Positions 45,137 to 57,721 of a stretch of 64,000 bases of DNA are shown here, in pieces (positions within the stretch are counted from its first letter, which is position 1; each line of letters opens with the position of its first letter). The DNA comes from Myxococcales bacterium. GTDB taxonomy: Bacteria; Myxococcota_A; UBA9042. Position numbers and translations under genes: made by a program. The notes beneath the pieces were generated by a model. That model was not told the origin of the DNA, searched no databases, and saw nothing but the letters and a program-made list of their open reading frames with translations. The stretch covers positions 19,122 through 83,121 of the forward strand of contig CANLIC010000018.1 of assembly GCA_947491025.1 (NCBI GenBank), read 5' to 3'.

Positions 45137-46248
45137 GCGCGCTGCGCGAGCTGCGCCGCCCGTCCAACCTGGTGGGCCTCGGCGCCCTGGCAGGCATCGG
45201 CGCTTCGGCGATGCTCAACCTGTGGTTCATCGACTCCCTGGGCGAGACGTCGTTCCACCGCATCCAGGCGGTCTGGCTGCTGGTCGGCCTGGTCAGCGGC
45301 GGGCTGCTCTCGGTGACGAGCATTGACCTCGTGCGGCGGCTGGCGGCACCAGGCTACATCGCCCTGATCTTGCTCCTGATTGCTGTGTTGCTTTTCGCTG
45401 TGCCGATCAACCACAGCAAGCGCTGGTTGGATTTCGGACCGATGCGCATGCAGCCGTCAGAGTTCATGAAGCTTTCGGTGATCCTGACGCTGGCCGACGT
45501 GTTCGACCGCGCCCGCGCGGCGACCCCTTGGACGCTGCGGCGCCTCGGCTGGCCGATCTTGCTCATCCTCATCCCTTTCGGGCTCATCAACGTTGAACCC
45601 GATCTCGGCACTTCGCTCTGCGTCCTGCTCATCGGCGGCAGCCTGATCCTTTACGAAGGCGTGTCTCAGCGCACCATCATCGGCGGTGCGCTGGTGCTGC
45701 TGCTGCTCGTGCCCCTGGCCTGGACGTCGGGGTTGGTCCGCGACTACCAAAAAGGCCGCGTGGTCGAGTGGGCGTCGCTCGACGAAGAGGCCGTGCAGGC
45801 GCGCCGCACCGCGCCGGCGTCGCAGCCAGAGCAGGCGTTGTGGGCCGTGGGATCGGGTCGCTGGATGGGGCGAGGCATGGAGGACGCCCGCACCTCGGTG
45901 TTGCGCCACCTCCCGTTTGTCTACACCGACTTCGCCCTCGCGGCCTGGGCATCGGTGTACGGTTTCGTCGGGACGCTCGGCCTGCTCGGCCTCTACTTCG
46001 CGCTGCTCTGGTGGGCCCTGCATGTCGCCGACGGCGCGCATCAACGCTTCGACGCGCTCATCTGCGCAGGCGCCGCAAGCCTGATCTTCTGGCAGTTCGT
46101 GGTGAACGCGGGCATGGTCATGGGCCTGCTGCCGGTGGTGGGCCTGACGCTACCGCTGATGAGCTACGGGGGCTCGAGCGTGCTGACCGTCATGATGAGC
46201 TGTGGCCTGGTGCTCAACGTCGCCCTGCGGCGCCGGGCCCACGGATGA
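45133..46248 (+). CDS. rodA: Rod shape-determining glycosyltransferase RodA
   Basis: The protein is 371 aa, the usual length. It is a SEDS-family polytopic membrane protein that polymerises lipid II together with PBP2. Family landmarks include KRWLDFGPMRMQPSEFMKL and, near the end, GLLPVVGLTLPLMSYGGSS. It begins with ATG overlapping the mrdA stop, and its own stop overlaps the next gene, so the set is translationally coupled. Confidence 0.95.
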   Translation: MSALRELRRPSNLVGLGALAGIGASAMLNLWFIDSLGETSFHRIQAVWLLVGLVSGGLLSVTSIDLVRRLAAPGYIALILLLIAVLLFAVPINHSKRWLDFGPMRMQPSEFMKLSVILTLADVFDRARAATPWTLRRLGWPILLILIPFGLINVEPDLGTSLCVLLIGGSLILYEGVSQRTIIGGALVLLLLVPLAWTSGLVRDYQKGRVVEWASLDEEAVQARRTAPASQPEQALWAVGSGRWMGRGMEDARTSVLRHLPFVYTDFALAAWASVYGFVGTLGLLGLYFALLWWALHVADGAHQRFDALICAGAASLIFWQFVVNAGMVMGLLPVVGLTLPLMSYGGSSVLTVMMSCGLVLNVALRRRAHG

Positions 46249-48326
46249 GCGTCGGCCGCGATCGGCCGACGCAGGGCCCTGGCGCTGCCGCGGGGCGTGC
46301 CAAGGAGTCCCCCTCCCCGCGCCGTCGCCAGGTCGGACCCGTCGCGACGGCGGCCAGCCTCATCGCGATCGCGCTCTGCGCCGCCTTTGGCCACTACGCC
46401 ATCTACGTTGAGTCGGCAGCGCGCGCCGGCTACCTGCTCGACGACACGCCGGCCATCCTCGACAACCCGGTCGCCAAGTGGCCGCCCGACCCGGTCGCCT
46501 TGGTCACGACGCCCTGGTTCGGCCCCGAGGGCAAGTGGCAGCGTCAGGGCGTCTCGCGGCCGTTGACGACGCTGACGTACTGCGTCGAAGACGGGCTCGG
46601 TGGCCTCGACGCCGCCGTCCGCCACCAGATGCAGCTGCTCGTGGCGGTCCTGGTCGCTGCGCTCTTCGGCTGGCTGGTCTACCGCATCGCGCTCTTGTGG
46701 CGGGTGCCGCCCGTGGCCTCAGCGGTGGCCGGGGCGTTCGCGGCGGGCCTCTTCGCCACGCTGCCGGCGCACGTCGAGGCCGTGATGGTCCTCTCCTACC
46801 GACCCGAGCTGCTCTCGGCGCTGTGGCTGCTGCTGGCGGCGCACGCCCTGTTGGGCGATGGGCGGACCGCTGCGATGGCGCCCTGGGCGCTGCTGATGGC
46901 CCTGCTGGCCAAGGAGTCGGCCCTGGCCGCCCTGGCACCGCTCAGCCTATTGGCGCTGCTGGTGCCCGGCCGCCGTCGCGACGAGTCTCTGCCGCTCATC
47001 GGCAAGCTCTGGCTCTTTGGCGTTGCGTGGCTGGCGGCGAGGGCGTTCGCCGTTCCGACCCCGTGGGTGTCGCAAGAGGACAACCCGCTCTGGCAAGCGG
47101 CGCTGGTCGAGCGACTCCAGGCGGGCGTCTACCTGATCGGCCACACGGCGCAGCGGCTCCTTGACGCCGAGCTGCTGGCGCCCGACTACAGCTTCGACGC
47201 GTTGCCGCTGCTGAGCCCGGACCCGACCGTGCTGGCCCTCGGCGCCGGCCTCACCGTGGTCTGCCTGGTCGCGCTCGGCGCTGCGCTCTGGTGGCTGCTG
47301 CGCGACGGCCTGGGCGCGGCTGGCGCGGTGGCGGCCACCGGCCCGGGCGGGGCGACCGTAGCGCTCGGCCTGCTCACGCTGACCGCGATGTATGCCCCGG
47401 TCTCGCAGCTCTTGGTGCCGGCGACGTTGGTCACCGCGGATCGGCTGCTCTTTTCGCCGTCGCTCGGCCTCTGCGCGATGGTGGCGGCCTTGGCCGCTGC
47501 ACCGCTGTCGAGCGCCGAGGCGGCCTGGCAGGCGCGGCGATTCACCCACGCCCATAGCGGCGAGCCGCCACGGCTGGTGCTCCACGCGCTGGTCGCCCTC
47601 GCTGCGATCGCCGGCGCGGTCGGACTCTGCTTCTACCAGGCGTCGGCGGCGCAGCCCGTGGCGCAGGCGCATGAGGCCGAGCTCAGCCTGCTCGAACGGG
47701 GCGCGAGGCTCCAGCCACGCAGCGTCAAGATGCGCTACAACCTCGCGCGCTTGGCGCACGAACACCCCACGGGTCGCGCGGCGGCCGTGCGACACGCCGA
47801 GGCAGCGCTGGCGATCTCGCCCAATGATGCGCTGACCCTAGCGCTGCTGCTCACGATGCTGCCGACGGACGATCGCGGCTGCGCACGTGCCGCGGCGATG
47901 CGGGCACGGATCTGGGCGCTGCGGCCAGCTGCCGCGGTGCGCGAGGCCGTGTTGCGCTCCGCAGTCGCCTGTGACGCCGGGCGCGAGGCCATCGAGCGGG
48001 TGCGGCTGCTGGCTGAGCCGCTGCCCGTGGAGCTCGAACTGGTGACGGTAGGTGCGGCGCGCGCTGGCCTGTCGGGCGAGGCGGCGGCGCTGCTGCGGGC
48101 TTGCGGCGCGGACCCTGATGGCCCCCGTTACGTGGCGATCGCTGTCGAGGGCGACGCTTTGGGCGGCCACGTGCGGACGGCGATCGCCCGCCTGGCCCGG
48201 CTCGGCGACCGCGGCGGCCTCCCAGGGCGGCGCCACCTGCGCACGCTCTGCGATCAGCTCGCGGCGGCTGTGTCCGTCGAGGCCCCTGCAGCGGCTGTAG
48301 CCCTGCCTGACGCCTGCACCCGCTGA
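46245..48326 (+). CDS. TMTC-like membrane protein with TPR-like C-terminus
   Basis: The protein is 693 aa from the ATG overlapping the rodA stop. The N-terminal region has DDTPAILDNPVAKWPPDP followed by RPLTTLTYCVED, the acidic first-loop pattern of DUF1736/TMTC-type glycosyltransferase-like membrane proteins. About ten hydrophobic helices follow. After about residue 480 the protein is helical and TPR-like (SLLERGARLQPRSVKMRYNLARLAHEHP). It is probably an O-mannosyltransferase-like or TPR-anchoring protein; activity is not shown. Coupling to rodA is unusual. Confidence 0.72.
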   Translation: MSVGRDRPTQGPGAAAGRAKESPSPRRRQVGPVATAASLIAIALCAAFGHYAIYVESAARAGYLLDDTPAILDNPVAKWPPDPVALVTTPWFGPEGKWQRQGVSRPLTTLTYCVEDGLGGLDAAVRHQMQLLVAVLVAALFGWLVYRIALLWRVPPVASAVAGAFAAGLFATLPAHVEAVMVLSYRPELLSALWLLLAAHALLGDGRTAAMAPWALLMALLAKESALAALAPLSLLALLVPGRRRDESLPLIGKLWLFGVAWLAARAFAVPTPWVSQEDNPLWQAALVERLQAGVYLIGHTAQRLLDAELLAPDYSFDALPLLSPDPTVLALGAGLTVVCLVALGAALWWLLRDGLGAAGAVAATGPGGATVALGLLTLTAMYAPVSQLLVPATLVTADRLLFSPSLGLCAMVAALAAAPLSSAEAAWQARRFTHAHSGEPPRLVLHALVALAAIAGAVGLCFYQASAAQPVAQAHEAELSLLERGARLQPRSVKMRYNLARLAHEHPTGRAAAVRHAEAALAISPNDALTLALLLTMLPTDDRGCARAAAMRARIWALRPAAAVREAVLRSAVACDAGREAIERVRLLAEPLPVELELVTVGAARAGLSGEAAALLRACGADPDGPRYVAIAVEGDALGGHVRTAIARLARLGDRGGLPGRRHLRTLCDQLAAAVSVEAPAAAVALPDACTR

Positions 48327-48558
48327 GGTGGCTCGGGTTGGAGTTGACGCCACGCCCGAGTCGCCAGGGGTAGGCGCGGGTAGCCCGGTGCGTGGCCGGC
48401 GTCGATTTCAAGGTTGGGGCGCGCCGGTGGGCGGCGGCGTGCGACCTGGAGAGGGGCCGCGCACGCTGCAGCGGCTTTCGTGGCGCCATCGCCGCGGCTG
48501 TGCTAGAGCGGCGGCCCGTGGCGGCGCAGGCCGACCGCGGTCCCTGGGGGCGACGACG

Positions 48559-49896
48559 ATGGAGATCCGCGACCCGATCCATGGCCCGATCGCGCTGAGC
48601 GAGGTCGAGATCGCCGTGCTGGCCGAGCCGCTCTTCCAGCGGCTGCGCAACGTCAAGCAGCTCGGGTTTGCCGAGCTGCTCTTTCCTGGGGCCGCCCACA
48701 ACCGCTGGCTGCACTCCATCGGCGTCATGCACCTCGCCGGGATCGCCTTCGACACGGTCTTTCGCGACGCCGACTGGCTGGGCGCCGACGATCGCCAGCG
48801 CCTGCGGCAGACGTTGCGCCTCGCCGGGATGCTGCACGACATCGGCCACGCGCCGCTCTCTCATTCCTCTGAGTCGTTGTTCCCGAGCCGCGCGGTGCTC
48901 GCCCTGCCCGATGTCGATGTCGGCGACCCCAACAAGCAGGCCAGGCACGAGCACTACACCGTCAAGCTGCTGCTCGACTCGCCGCTGGGCGCCGCCGTCG
49001 ACCGCGTCGCCGCGCCGCTTGGGCTCTCGGCTCGCCATGTCGCGGCGCTGCTCCACGAGGGCGTCCGGCTGCACGACGCGCCTTTTGTGTGCGGCGACCG
49101 CGACGTCCGCCCGCTGCTCTCGACGTTATGCTCCGGCGAGGTCGACGTCGACCGGATGGACTACCTCCGCCGCGACAGCTACTTCACGGGCGTGAGCTAC
49201 GGCAACTTCGACGCCGACTGGCTCCTCAGCCATCTGACCCGGCACGAGGCTGAGGACGGCAGGGTCGCCCTGGCCCTCGAAGACCGGGCGCTCTACACGT
49301 TCGACGACTTCTTGCTGAGCCGCCTGCACATGTTCCTCATGGTCTATTTCCACCCCAAGGTCGTGTGCTTCGACCAGATGCTGCGCCGCTTCTACGACGA
49401 GCGGCCCGAGCTGACGCTGCCGCTCGACCCCGACGCCTTCGCCAACTTCGACGACGCCGCGATCTGGCGCGCCCTGCGCGACCACGCCGGAAAGTCGCGC
49501 TGGGCGGCCGGCATCACGCAGCTGCGGCCGCTGCCGCTGGTCGGTGAGCGCGGCTGGCATGGGCGCGACGACGACCTCGACGGCCTCGAGGCGGTGCTGC
49601 AGAGCGAGGGCATCGACCACTTGCGCGTCACGAGTCACGGCGCGCTCTCGAAGTACCGCGATCGCGGCGCCGGCGATCGCGCCATCTTTGTCCGCATTCA
49701 GCCGAGGGTCGGCCCTGCGCGCATCGTGCCGCTCGGCAAGGCAACCACCTTGTTCCGCCGGCGTTCCGAGACGACCATCATGGAGCGCACCTACGTCTCG
49801 GAAGAGGGCTTCGCGCGCGCTGCGGCCGTACTTACAGCCCTCAGAGCCGGCAAGTCTGACGCCCCACCCGCAGCCACGCTGGAGCACGCGCGATGA
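48559..49896 (+). CDS. HD-domain phosphohydrolase (dGTPase-like)
   Basis: The protein is 445 aa. HD-superfamily metal residues are visible: RWLHSIGVMHLAG (first His), GMLHDIGHAPLSH (HD pair) and DVDRMDYLRRDSYFTG (distal Asp). The N-terminal IRDPIHGPIALSEVE is typical of the COG1078 branch, relatives of SAMHD1 and bacterial dGTPases. The substrate is probably a nucleotide, not proven. The ATG has a weak Shine-Dalgarno but begins the conserved start. The stop overlaps the TolB-like start by 4 bases. Confidence 0.88.
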   Translation: MEIRDPIHGPIALSEVEIAVLAEPLFQRLRNVKQLGFAELLFPGAAHNRWLHSIGVMHLAGIAFDTVFRDADWLGADDRQRLRQTLRLAGMLHDIGHAPLSHSSESLFPSRAVLALPDVDVGDPNKQARHEHYTVKLLLDSPLGAAVDRVAAPLGLSARHVAALLHEGVRLHDAPFVCGDRDVRPLLSTLCSGEVDVDRMDYLRRDSYFTGVSYGNFDADWLLSHLTRHEAEDGRVALALEDRALYTFDDFLLSRLHMFLMVYFHPKVVCFDQMLRRFYDERPELTLPLDPDAFANFDDAAIWRALRDHAGKSRWAAGITQLRPLPLVGERGWHGRDDDLDGLEAVLQSEGIDHLRVTSHGALSKYRDRGAGDRAIFVRIQPRVGPARIVPLGKATTLFRRRSETTIMERTYVSEEGFARAAAVLTALRAGKSDAPPAATLEHAR

Positions 49897-51563
49897 CCCT
49901 GTCCCCGAGTCTGCGAGCGCTGCGCGCTCACTTCGCCGCCACGCCACGGCCGGGCGCCCACCCGCACCAGCGCTTATTCGTTGTGCGCGTGGGTCTCTTG
50001 CTTGTCGCCTGCACGGCCGCGAGTTTTGGCCCCAGCCGCGCCGCCCATGGCCAAGACGCGCAGCCGCCAGCGAGCGCTGCTGCCAGCGACGACGGCCTCT
50101 ACGTCATCGTCGAGGCGACGCAGCGCCCCTTGGATGGCTTGCTGGTGCTGCCGCCGGCGTGTGGTCCGCAGAAGACCTGGTGCGAGACGCTCGAGGCCGT
50201 CGTCCACAACGACATGCGCCTGTCTGGCGTGGTCCGGGCGCTGCAGCCGGGCCCCGCCGTACGGAACGCCATCCAGCGCTTCGCCGTCCCCAACCTGGAG
50301 ATCGCGCTCGACAGAGCGCGTGCGGCCGATGTGACCTGGGCGGTGGGCCTGTGGGCACGCAAGTCCAAGACCCAGGCCGAGTCGATCGAGGTCCACATCC
50401 AGATGATCGATGCCCGCGACGGGCACGCCGTCGAGCTCGGCCGGCACGCGATCGTCAGCGGCCCGGCCAACCAGCTGCGGCGGCTCGGCCACCGCGTCGC
50501 CAACGTCATCTTCGGCGCCCTCTCCGGCGTCATGGGCAGCTTCGACGGCCAGCTCTACTACTCGTCGCCGGCGCCAGGGGTCGACCGGGCCATCTGGCTC
50601 GCCGACGCCGACGGCTACAACGCCCGCATGATCGTCGCCGACAAGGGCGTCCACATGCTGCCGCGACCGACGAGTGACCTCGGCGTCGCCTATGTCAGCT
50701 TCCGCACAGACCTGCCGTCGCTCTTCCGCATCGACGGCCCCGGGGTCGACGCCCTCTTCGCCGTCGCCAGCGACCACACCACGCCAGCGAGCGCGCAGCG
50801 GAGTCCCTTTGCGGTCGCAACGGCCCGCGCGACGGCGATCGCGGCAGGCGCGAGCCGGGCGCAGCTCAAGGCCATCGCCGCCTCGCGCAACAAGTCGGCA
50901 GGCTCGGCAGCCGATCCGGGGGCCGCACCCAGCAAGCCTGGACCGCCGCAGCCCTTCGCCACCAGCGAAGAGCTCCAGTTTCGCACGGCGGCCTCGGGGC
51001 CCTCGGGCCAGGTCGTGGCGACCATCAACGACGGCGATCAGGCCGACCTGTGGCTGCTCGACGATCGCGGCAGACCCCTCAAGAACCTGACCCAGCACGA
51101 GAGCGACGACCTCGACCCGAGCTGGTCAACCGATGGCCGCCAGATCGCCTTCGTCAGCAACCGCAGCGGGACGCCCCAGGTGTACGTGATGAACGCCGAC
51201 GGCAGCGGCGTGCAGCGCATGACCTGGGCTGGCCCCTACAACACCGGCCCCGACTTTGGCGCCGACGGCCGCATCGTCTACTCAGGCCTGCGCGGCAAGG
51301 CCGTGGACATTCTGACCGTCGACGCCCAGAAGCAGATGCAACGCCTGACGCCCGGCCGCGGCAAGCGCTCGCTAGAGCCGACCTGGGCCCCTTGTGGCCG
51401 CCGCGTCATCTACGTCTCCGACGAGGATGGTGCCGGCACGCGCCTCTTCTTCGCCAGCCATGACGGGGCGATGCGCGAGCCCTTGGCGCTGCCGCCGGGA
51501 CGCTACTACACACCGGCGTGGCGGCGGGCGCCGGGCGTCAGGCCCGAGGCCTTTCGCCGCTGA
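49893..51563 (+). CDS. TolB-like exported beta-propeller protein
   Basis: The protein is 556 aa. A hydrophobic signal (VVRVGLLLVACTAASF) follows a long positively charged start, so the real start may be slightly downstream. The N-terminal domain (ETLEAVVHNDMRLSGVVRAL) matches the TolB D1 fold. The C-terminal part has propeller repeats: DLDPSWSTDGRQIAFVSNRSGTPQVYVMN and SLEPTWAPCGRRVIYVSDE. TolB works with Pal in the periplasm to keep the envelope joined. An Ala/Ser/Pro-rich insertion (about 285-350) splits the propeller. No tolQRA or pal genes are nearby. Confidence 0.85.
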   Translation: MTLSPSLRALRAHFAATPRPGAHPHQRLFVVRVGLLLVACTAASFGPSRAAHGQDAQPPASAAASDDGLYVIVEATQRPLDGLLVLPPACGPQKTWCETLEAVVHNDMRLSGVVRALQPGPAVRNAIQRFAVPNLEIALDRARAADVTWAVGLWARKSKTQAESIEVHIQMIDARDGHAVELGRHAIVSGPANQLRRLGHRVANVIFGALSGVMGSFDGQLYYSSPAPGVDRAIWLADADGYNARMIVADKGVHMLPRPTSDLGVAYVSFRTDLPSLFRIDGPGVDALFAVASDHTTPASAQRSPFAVATARATAIAAGASRAQLKAIAASRNKSAGSAADPGAAPSKPGPPQPFATSEELQFRTAASGPSGQVVATINDGDQADLWLLDDRGRPLKNLTQHESDDLDPSWSTDGRQIAFVSNRSGTPQVYVMNADGSGVQRMTWAGPYNTGPDFGADGRIVYSGLRGKAVDILTVDAQKQMQRLTPGRGKRSLEPTWAPCGRRVIYVSDEDGAGTRLFFASHDGAMREPLALPPGRYYTPAWRRAPGVRPEAFRR

Positions 51564-51654
51564 GTCAGCGGGCTTAGGGCGCTGCGGGCGTGGATTGGAC
51601 CCCAGGCGCAACCTGGCCTATCCTGGCGGTGGTCATCCCGCCCGGACCAGCACC

Positions 51655-54720
<3,066 letters not shown>

Positions 54721-54905
54721 GGGGCCGTCTACTTCTTGGCGCGGTGCCCCTCGGGATTCGACCCTAGGCCCATGATTCGCTTGGATAGCCGCCTGATGTC
54801 GCAGCAAGGCTGAGTCGCGGGCCTGCTACCGCCGACCCCTTGGGGCAGGATCTGAACCCCGAGCCAGCGGCGAGCGGCAGACACAGGGCTCCGAACCCCA
54901 AGGTC

Positions 54906-54948
54906 CAGACGCCGTTCTTCCGGCGCCGAGCTTCAGACGCCGTTCTTC
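54906..54948. repeat. Short direct repeats in a convergent gap
   Basis: CAGACGCCGTTCTTC occurs at 54906-54920 and 54934-54948, with further decayed copies up to about 54970. It lies in the 240-bp gap between convergent kinase and phosphoesterase genes and may be a slippage remnant. Confidence 0.6.
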
Positions 54949-54960
54949 AGACGCAGGGCT

Positions 54961-55695
54961 TCAAACGCCGACTGCAAGCCGGCGGGCGAACTTCTCGTCG
55001 AGGCCCACCTCGCGAATACGCGCCGCAGCGCCGCCGACGTCGTACGAGACGCGGATGTGCGCGAGCTTCTTGCTGTCGGTGTCGAACACGACGAAGCAGG
55101 AATCTGGATTGCGGTCGCGCGGTTGGCCGACCGAACCGACGTTGACCAGGTACTTGTGGTCGCTGCGGAAGTTGTAGCTGCCCGAGATGTCGCGGACCTT
55201 CTTGCCGTTGTACTCGTACATCGTCGTGAGGTGGCTGTGGCCGATGAAGTTGTGGCCGAGCAGGCCCGTCCGCATCCGCGTCAGGGCCTCGGCCTCCTCG
55301 TTGCGGACGACGTAATAGAAAGCCGACGGCAGAATCGGCGCGGCGTGGTAGAAGGCGGTGTCGATGTCACGGCGCAGTTGGCAGTACGGCAGGGCGTACA
55401 GCCAACGAAAGTTGTCTTCGGTGAGCTCGCCGCGGGTCCAGTACAACGCGCGCCGTGCGGCGTCGTAGTAGTAGTCGGTGTCCATGACGCCGACCACAGC
55501 CGCGTCGTGGTTGCCCATCAGGACCATCGCGCAGCGCTCGCGCAGCCGCTCACAGCACTCGTTGGGGTTGCCGCCGTAGCCGACCACGTCGCCCAAGCAG
55601 ATGACGTCATCGACGTCGAGCTCATCGCAGCGTGCCAGCACCCGGTCCAGCGCCTGGATGTTAGCGTGAATGTCACTGATGATCGCGAGCAGCAT
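54961..55695 (-). CDS. Calcineurin-like metallophosphoesterase
   Basis: The protein is 244 aa. Metal-binding blocks of the YfcE/MJ0936-like family are present in order: ISDIHAN (DxH), GDVVGYGG (GDxxGYG), GNHDAAV (GNHD), HAAP and GHSHLTTM (GHxH). The GYGGNPNEC pattern is typical of phosphodiesterases related to diadenosine and cyclic-nucleotide hydrolases. The substrate is unknown. ATG at 55695 has GGGAGG with 6-base spacing. Confidence 0.92.
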   Translation of the reverse strand: MLLAIISDIHANIQALDRVLARCDELDVDDVICLGDVVGYGGNPNECCERLRERCAMVLMGNHDAAVVGVMDTDYYYDAARRALYWTRGELTEDNFRWLYALPYCQLRRDIDTAFYHAAPILPSAFYYVVRNEEAEALTRMRTGLLGHNFIGHSHLTTMYEYNGKKVRDISGSYNFRSDHKYLVNVGSVGQPRDRNPDSCFVVFDTDSKKLAHIRVSYDVGGAAARIREVGLDEKFARRLAVGV

Positions 55696-55893
55696 GGCAG
55701 CCTCCCGGCGGGGGAACCTAGGCACGTCCCCGCCTGACGGTACCACGCGGCCTGCTGGCCCGCCAGCGTTGACCGCCATGGGCCGCGATGTCAGGCTCCG
55801 GTGCGCGCAGCGGCCCCGGTCGACGCCACGCTCGCCTCCCTGGCCTCCGCGGCGTCGAGCGGCTAGACTTGCGACATCGCAGAGGAGTCCACC

Positions 55894-56412
55894 ATGCTAA
55901 GGGCGCAATCGCACGCGGCTGTGACGCTCACCCCGGCCGCGTCGCCGGTGGTCGGTCAAAAGGCGCCGCCGCTCCGCCTCCGCGCCGATGACGGGACATC
56001 CTTCGACATCGAAGAAGCGGCGGGCCGCTGGGTCGTCGTCTACACCTACCCCAAGGACGACACGCCGGGCTGCACCATCGAGGCCTGCGATTTCCGCGAT
56101 CGCTTCGCAGCGTTCGCCGGCTCCGGCTGCCTCGTCGTCGGCATCAGCCCCGACCCCGCGGCGCGCCATCAGAAATTCCGCGGCAAGTTTGGGCTGCCCT
56201 TCGTCCTGGTCAGCGACGAAACGCGCGAGACGTTGGCGGCCTGGGGCGCTTGGGGCGAAAAGACCTTCATGGGTAGGAAGATGATCGGCGTGCTTCGCAG
56301 CACCTGGCTCATCGACCCGGGCGGCCGAGTCGCCGCCGCCTGGCCCAAGGTCGCGGTGAAGGGCCACGCCGAAGAGGTGTTGGCACGGCTCCGCGTCCTG
56401 CGCGGCGACTAG
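55894..56412 (+). CDS. bcp: Peroxiredoxin, BCP/PrxQ type
   Basis: The protein is 172 aa. It reduces peroxides with a thiol. The signature DDTPGCTIEACDFRD has peroxidatic Cys60 and resolving Cys65 five residues later, the PrxQ form. KFRGKFGLPFVLVSDE and RSTWLIDPGGRV are also typical. A short extension (about 17 residues) precedes the conserved start. A good Shine-Dalgarno (GAGGAG) precedes the ATG. It is cytoplasmic, as no signal peptide is seen. Confidence 0.95.
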   Translation: MLRAQSHAAVTLTPAASPVVGQKAPPLRLRADDGTSFDIEEAAGRWVVVYTYPKDDTPGCTIEACDFRDRFAAFAGSGCLVVGISPDPAARHQKFRGKFGLPFVLVSDETRETLAAWGAWGEKTFMGRKMIGVLRSTWLIDPGGRVAAAWPKVAVKGHAEEVLARLRVLRGD

Positions 56413-56529
56413 AGGCGCGACCCCAATGTCGGGCCCGGCGGCTTCGGGCTGCAACATCGAGAGACGAGTGGCACCGAGGGGCGCGAAGCTGGCCAGCGTG
56501 CCGCCACAACCACCAGGGAGAACTGCACC

Positions 56530-57489
56530 ATGAGTGACGCACCGACCCGCAGCGGCAGGCTGCAGCATTGGGACGGCCATGCCCCGGACCTGCGGGCCTG
56601 GAGCGACCCCGATCTGCTCGACGCGCTGCGCCAGCTCGGCATCCAGACCGATCGTGAGACGTTTACGGCGGAGGCCATCGTCGCGACCAGCCAGGGCGCC
56701 ATCGAGGACACGTGGCTGACGGCGGCCACGGACGCCACCGAGGGCGAGCGCGTGCTGGTCTGGATGGCGGTGCAGGAGCTCTGGGAGCGCTGGCGGGTCC
56801 CTGCCTGGCCGCGCGACCGCATGGGCCGCATGTTCGCGTACCTCGTCGATGCGGAGTTCGCCGCCGACTGGGCCGCCCGCTGCCACGCCCCAACCGGCAT
56901 GGAAGTCATCGAAGCGCTGGACGCATTCGTCGCGGCGCAGGGGGACGGCCGCCGAGCGCTCGACTCCCTCGTCGAGGAGCTCGGGATGCCAGCCGCGGCG
57001 TGGCCAGCCAAGACGCTCGACGCCATGGGCGAGTGGATCGAGGTCGGCAACATGGTGCTGGCCGAGCGGAGCGGCGAGGTGATGGCCAAAGTGCTGGGCG
57101 AAGGGCACACCCAGGCGTTTCTGGCCGCGGCGATGATGACGACGCGCATGTACGATCGCGCCCGTGCCGCAGCGCTCGCTGTGCCCCACGACGCCGATGT
57201 GCGCGGCGGCTTCGCCGAAATGGTTGGCTTCCTCTGCCTCGCCGCCGGCAGCAGCCCGTCGGCCCGCTATTGGCTCCTCGAGGCCAAGGGCCGCAGCCGG
57301 CCGCGGAAGTCGGAGCTGACCTTCGCCGCCGAGGCAGCGCGCGGCTACGTCGGCGCGGCGGAGAACGGCGGCGGCAACGGCGACGTGGCGCAGGTTCCTG
57401 ATGATATTCGAAAAGCGGCGATGCAGGCCGCGTCGCAGTCGTGCTTCTACGCCACCATGGCCTTCGCCGGCGAGGGCCCAGGCGGCTAG
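56530..57489 (+). CDS. Hypothetical soluble helical protein
   Basis: The protein is 319 aa. GGGAG upstream of the ATG and even codon use support a real gene. It is almost entirely alpha-helical (for example TWLTAATDATEGERVLVWMAVQELWERW; AAAMMTTRMYDRARAAALAVP), with no signal peptide, transmembrane helix or recognised motif. It follows the peroxiredoxin by 117 bases in the same direction. No function can be given. Confidence 0.65.
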   Translation: MSDAPTRSGRLQHWDGHAPDLRAWSDPDLLDALRQLGIQTDRETFTAEAIVATSQGAIEDTWLTAATDATEGERVLVWMAVQELWERWRVPAWPRDRMGRMFAYLVDAEFAADWAARCHAPTGMEVIEALDAFVAAQGDGRRALDSLVEELGMPAAAWPAKTLDAMGEWIEVGNMVLAERSGEVMAKVLGEGHTQAFLAAAMMTTRMYDRARAAALAVPHDADVRGGFAEMVGFLCLAAGSSPSARYWLLEAKGRSRPRKSELTFAAEAARGYVGAAENGGGNGDVAQVPDDIRKAAMQAASQSCFYATMAFAGEGPGG

Positions 57490-57721
57490 AGCGCGACCGC
57501 GGCCTGCTGCTCCGGCATGGCTTGCTCGCAGGCGTCGCCTGTTCTCTGTTGCTGCGCAGCCAGATGCGCCGAGATGCGTAGGTCTCGCCTCGCCTGCCTC
57601 GCGCTGGCGTAGCGCCCAGACGGCGCTTGGACGACAGGTTGCCCTGGCCCCGGGTCGCGCCCGGGGGACGAACGCGGAACACTGAGCGGCGCGACATTCT
57701 ACGCCCCGCCGCGCCGCCGCC

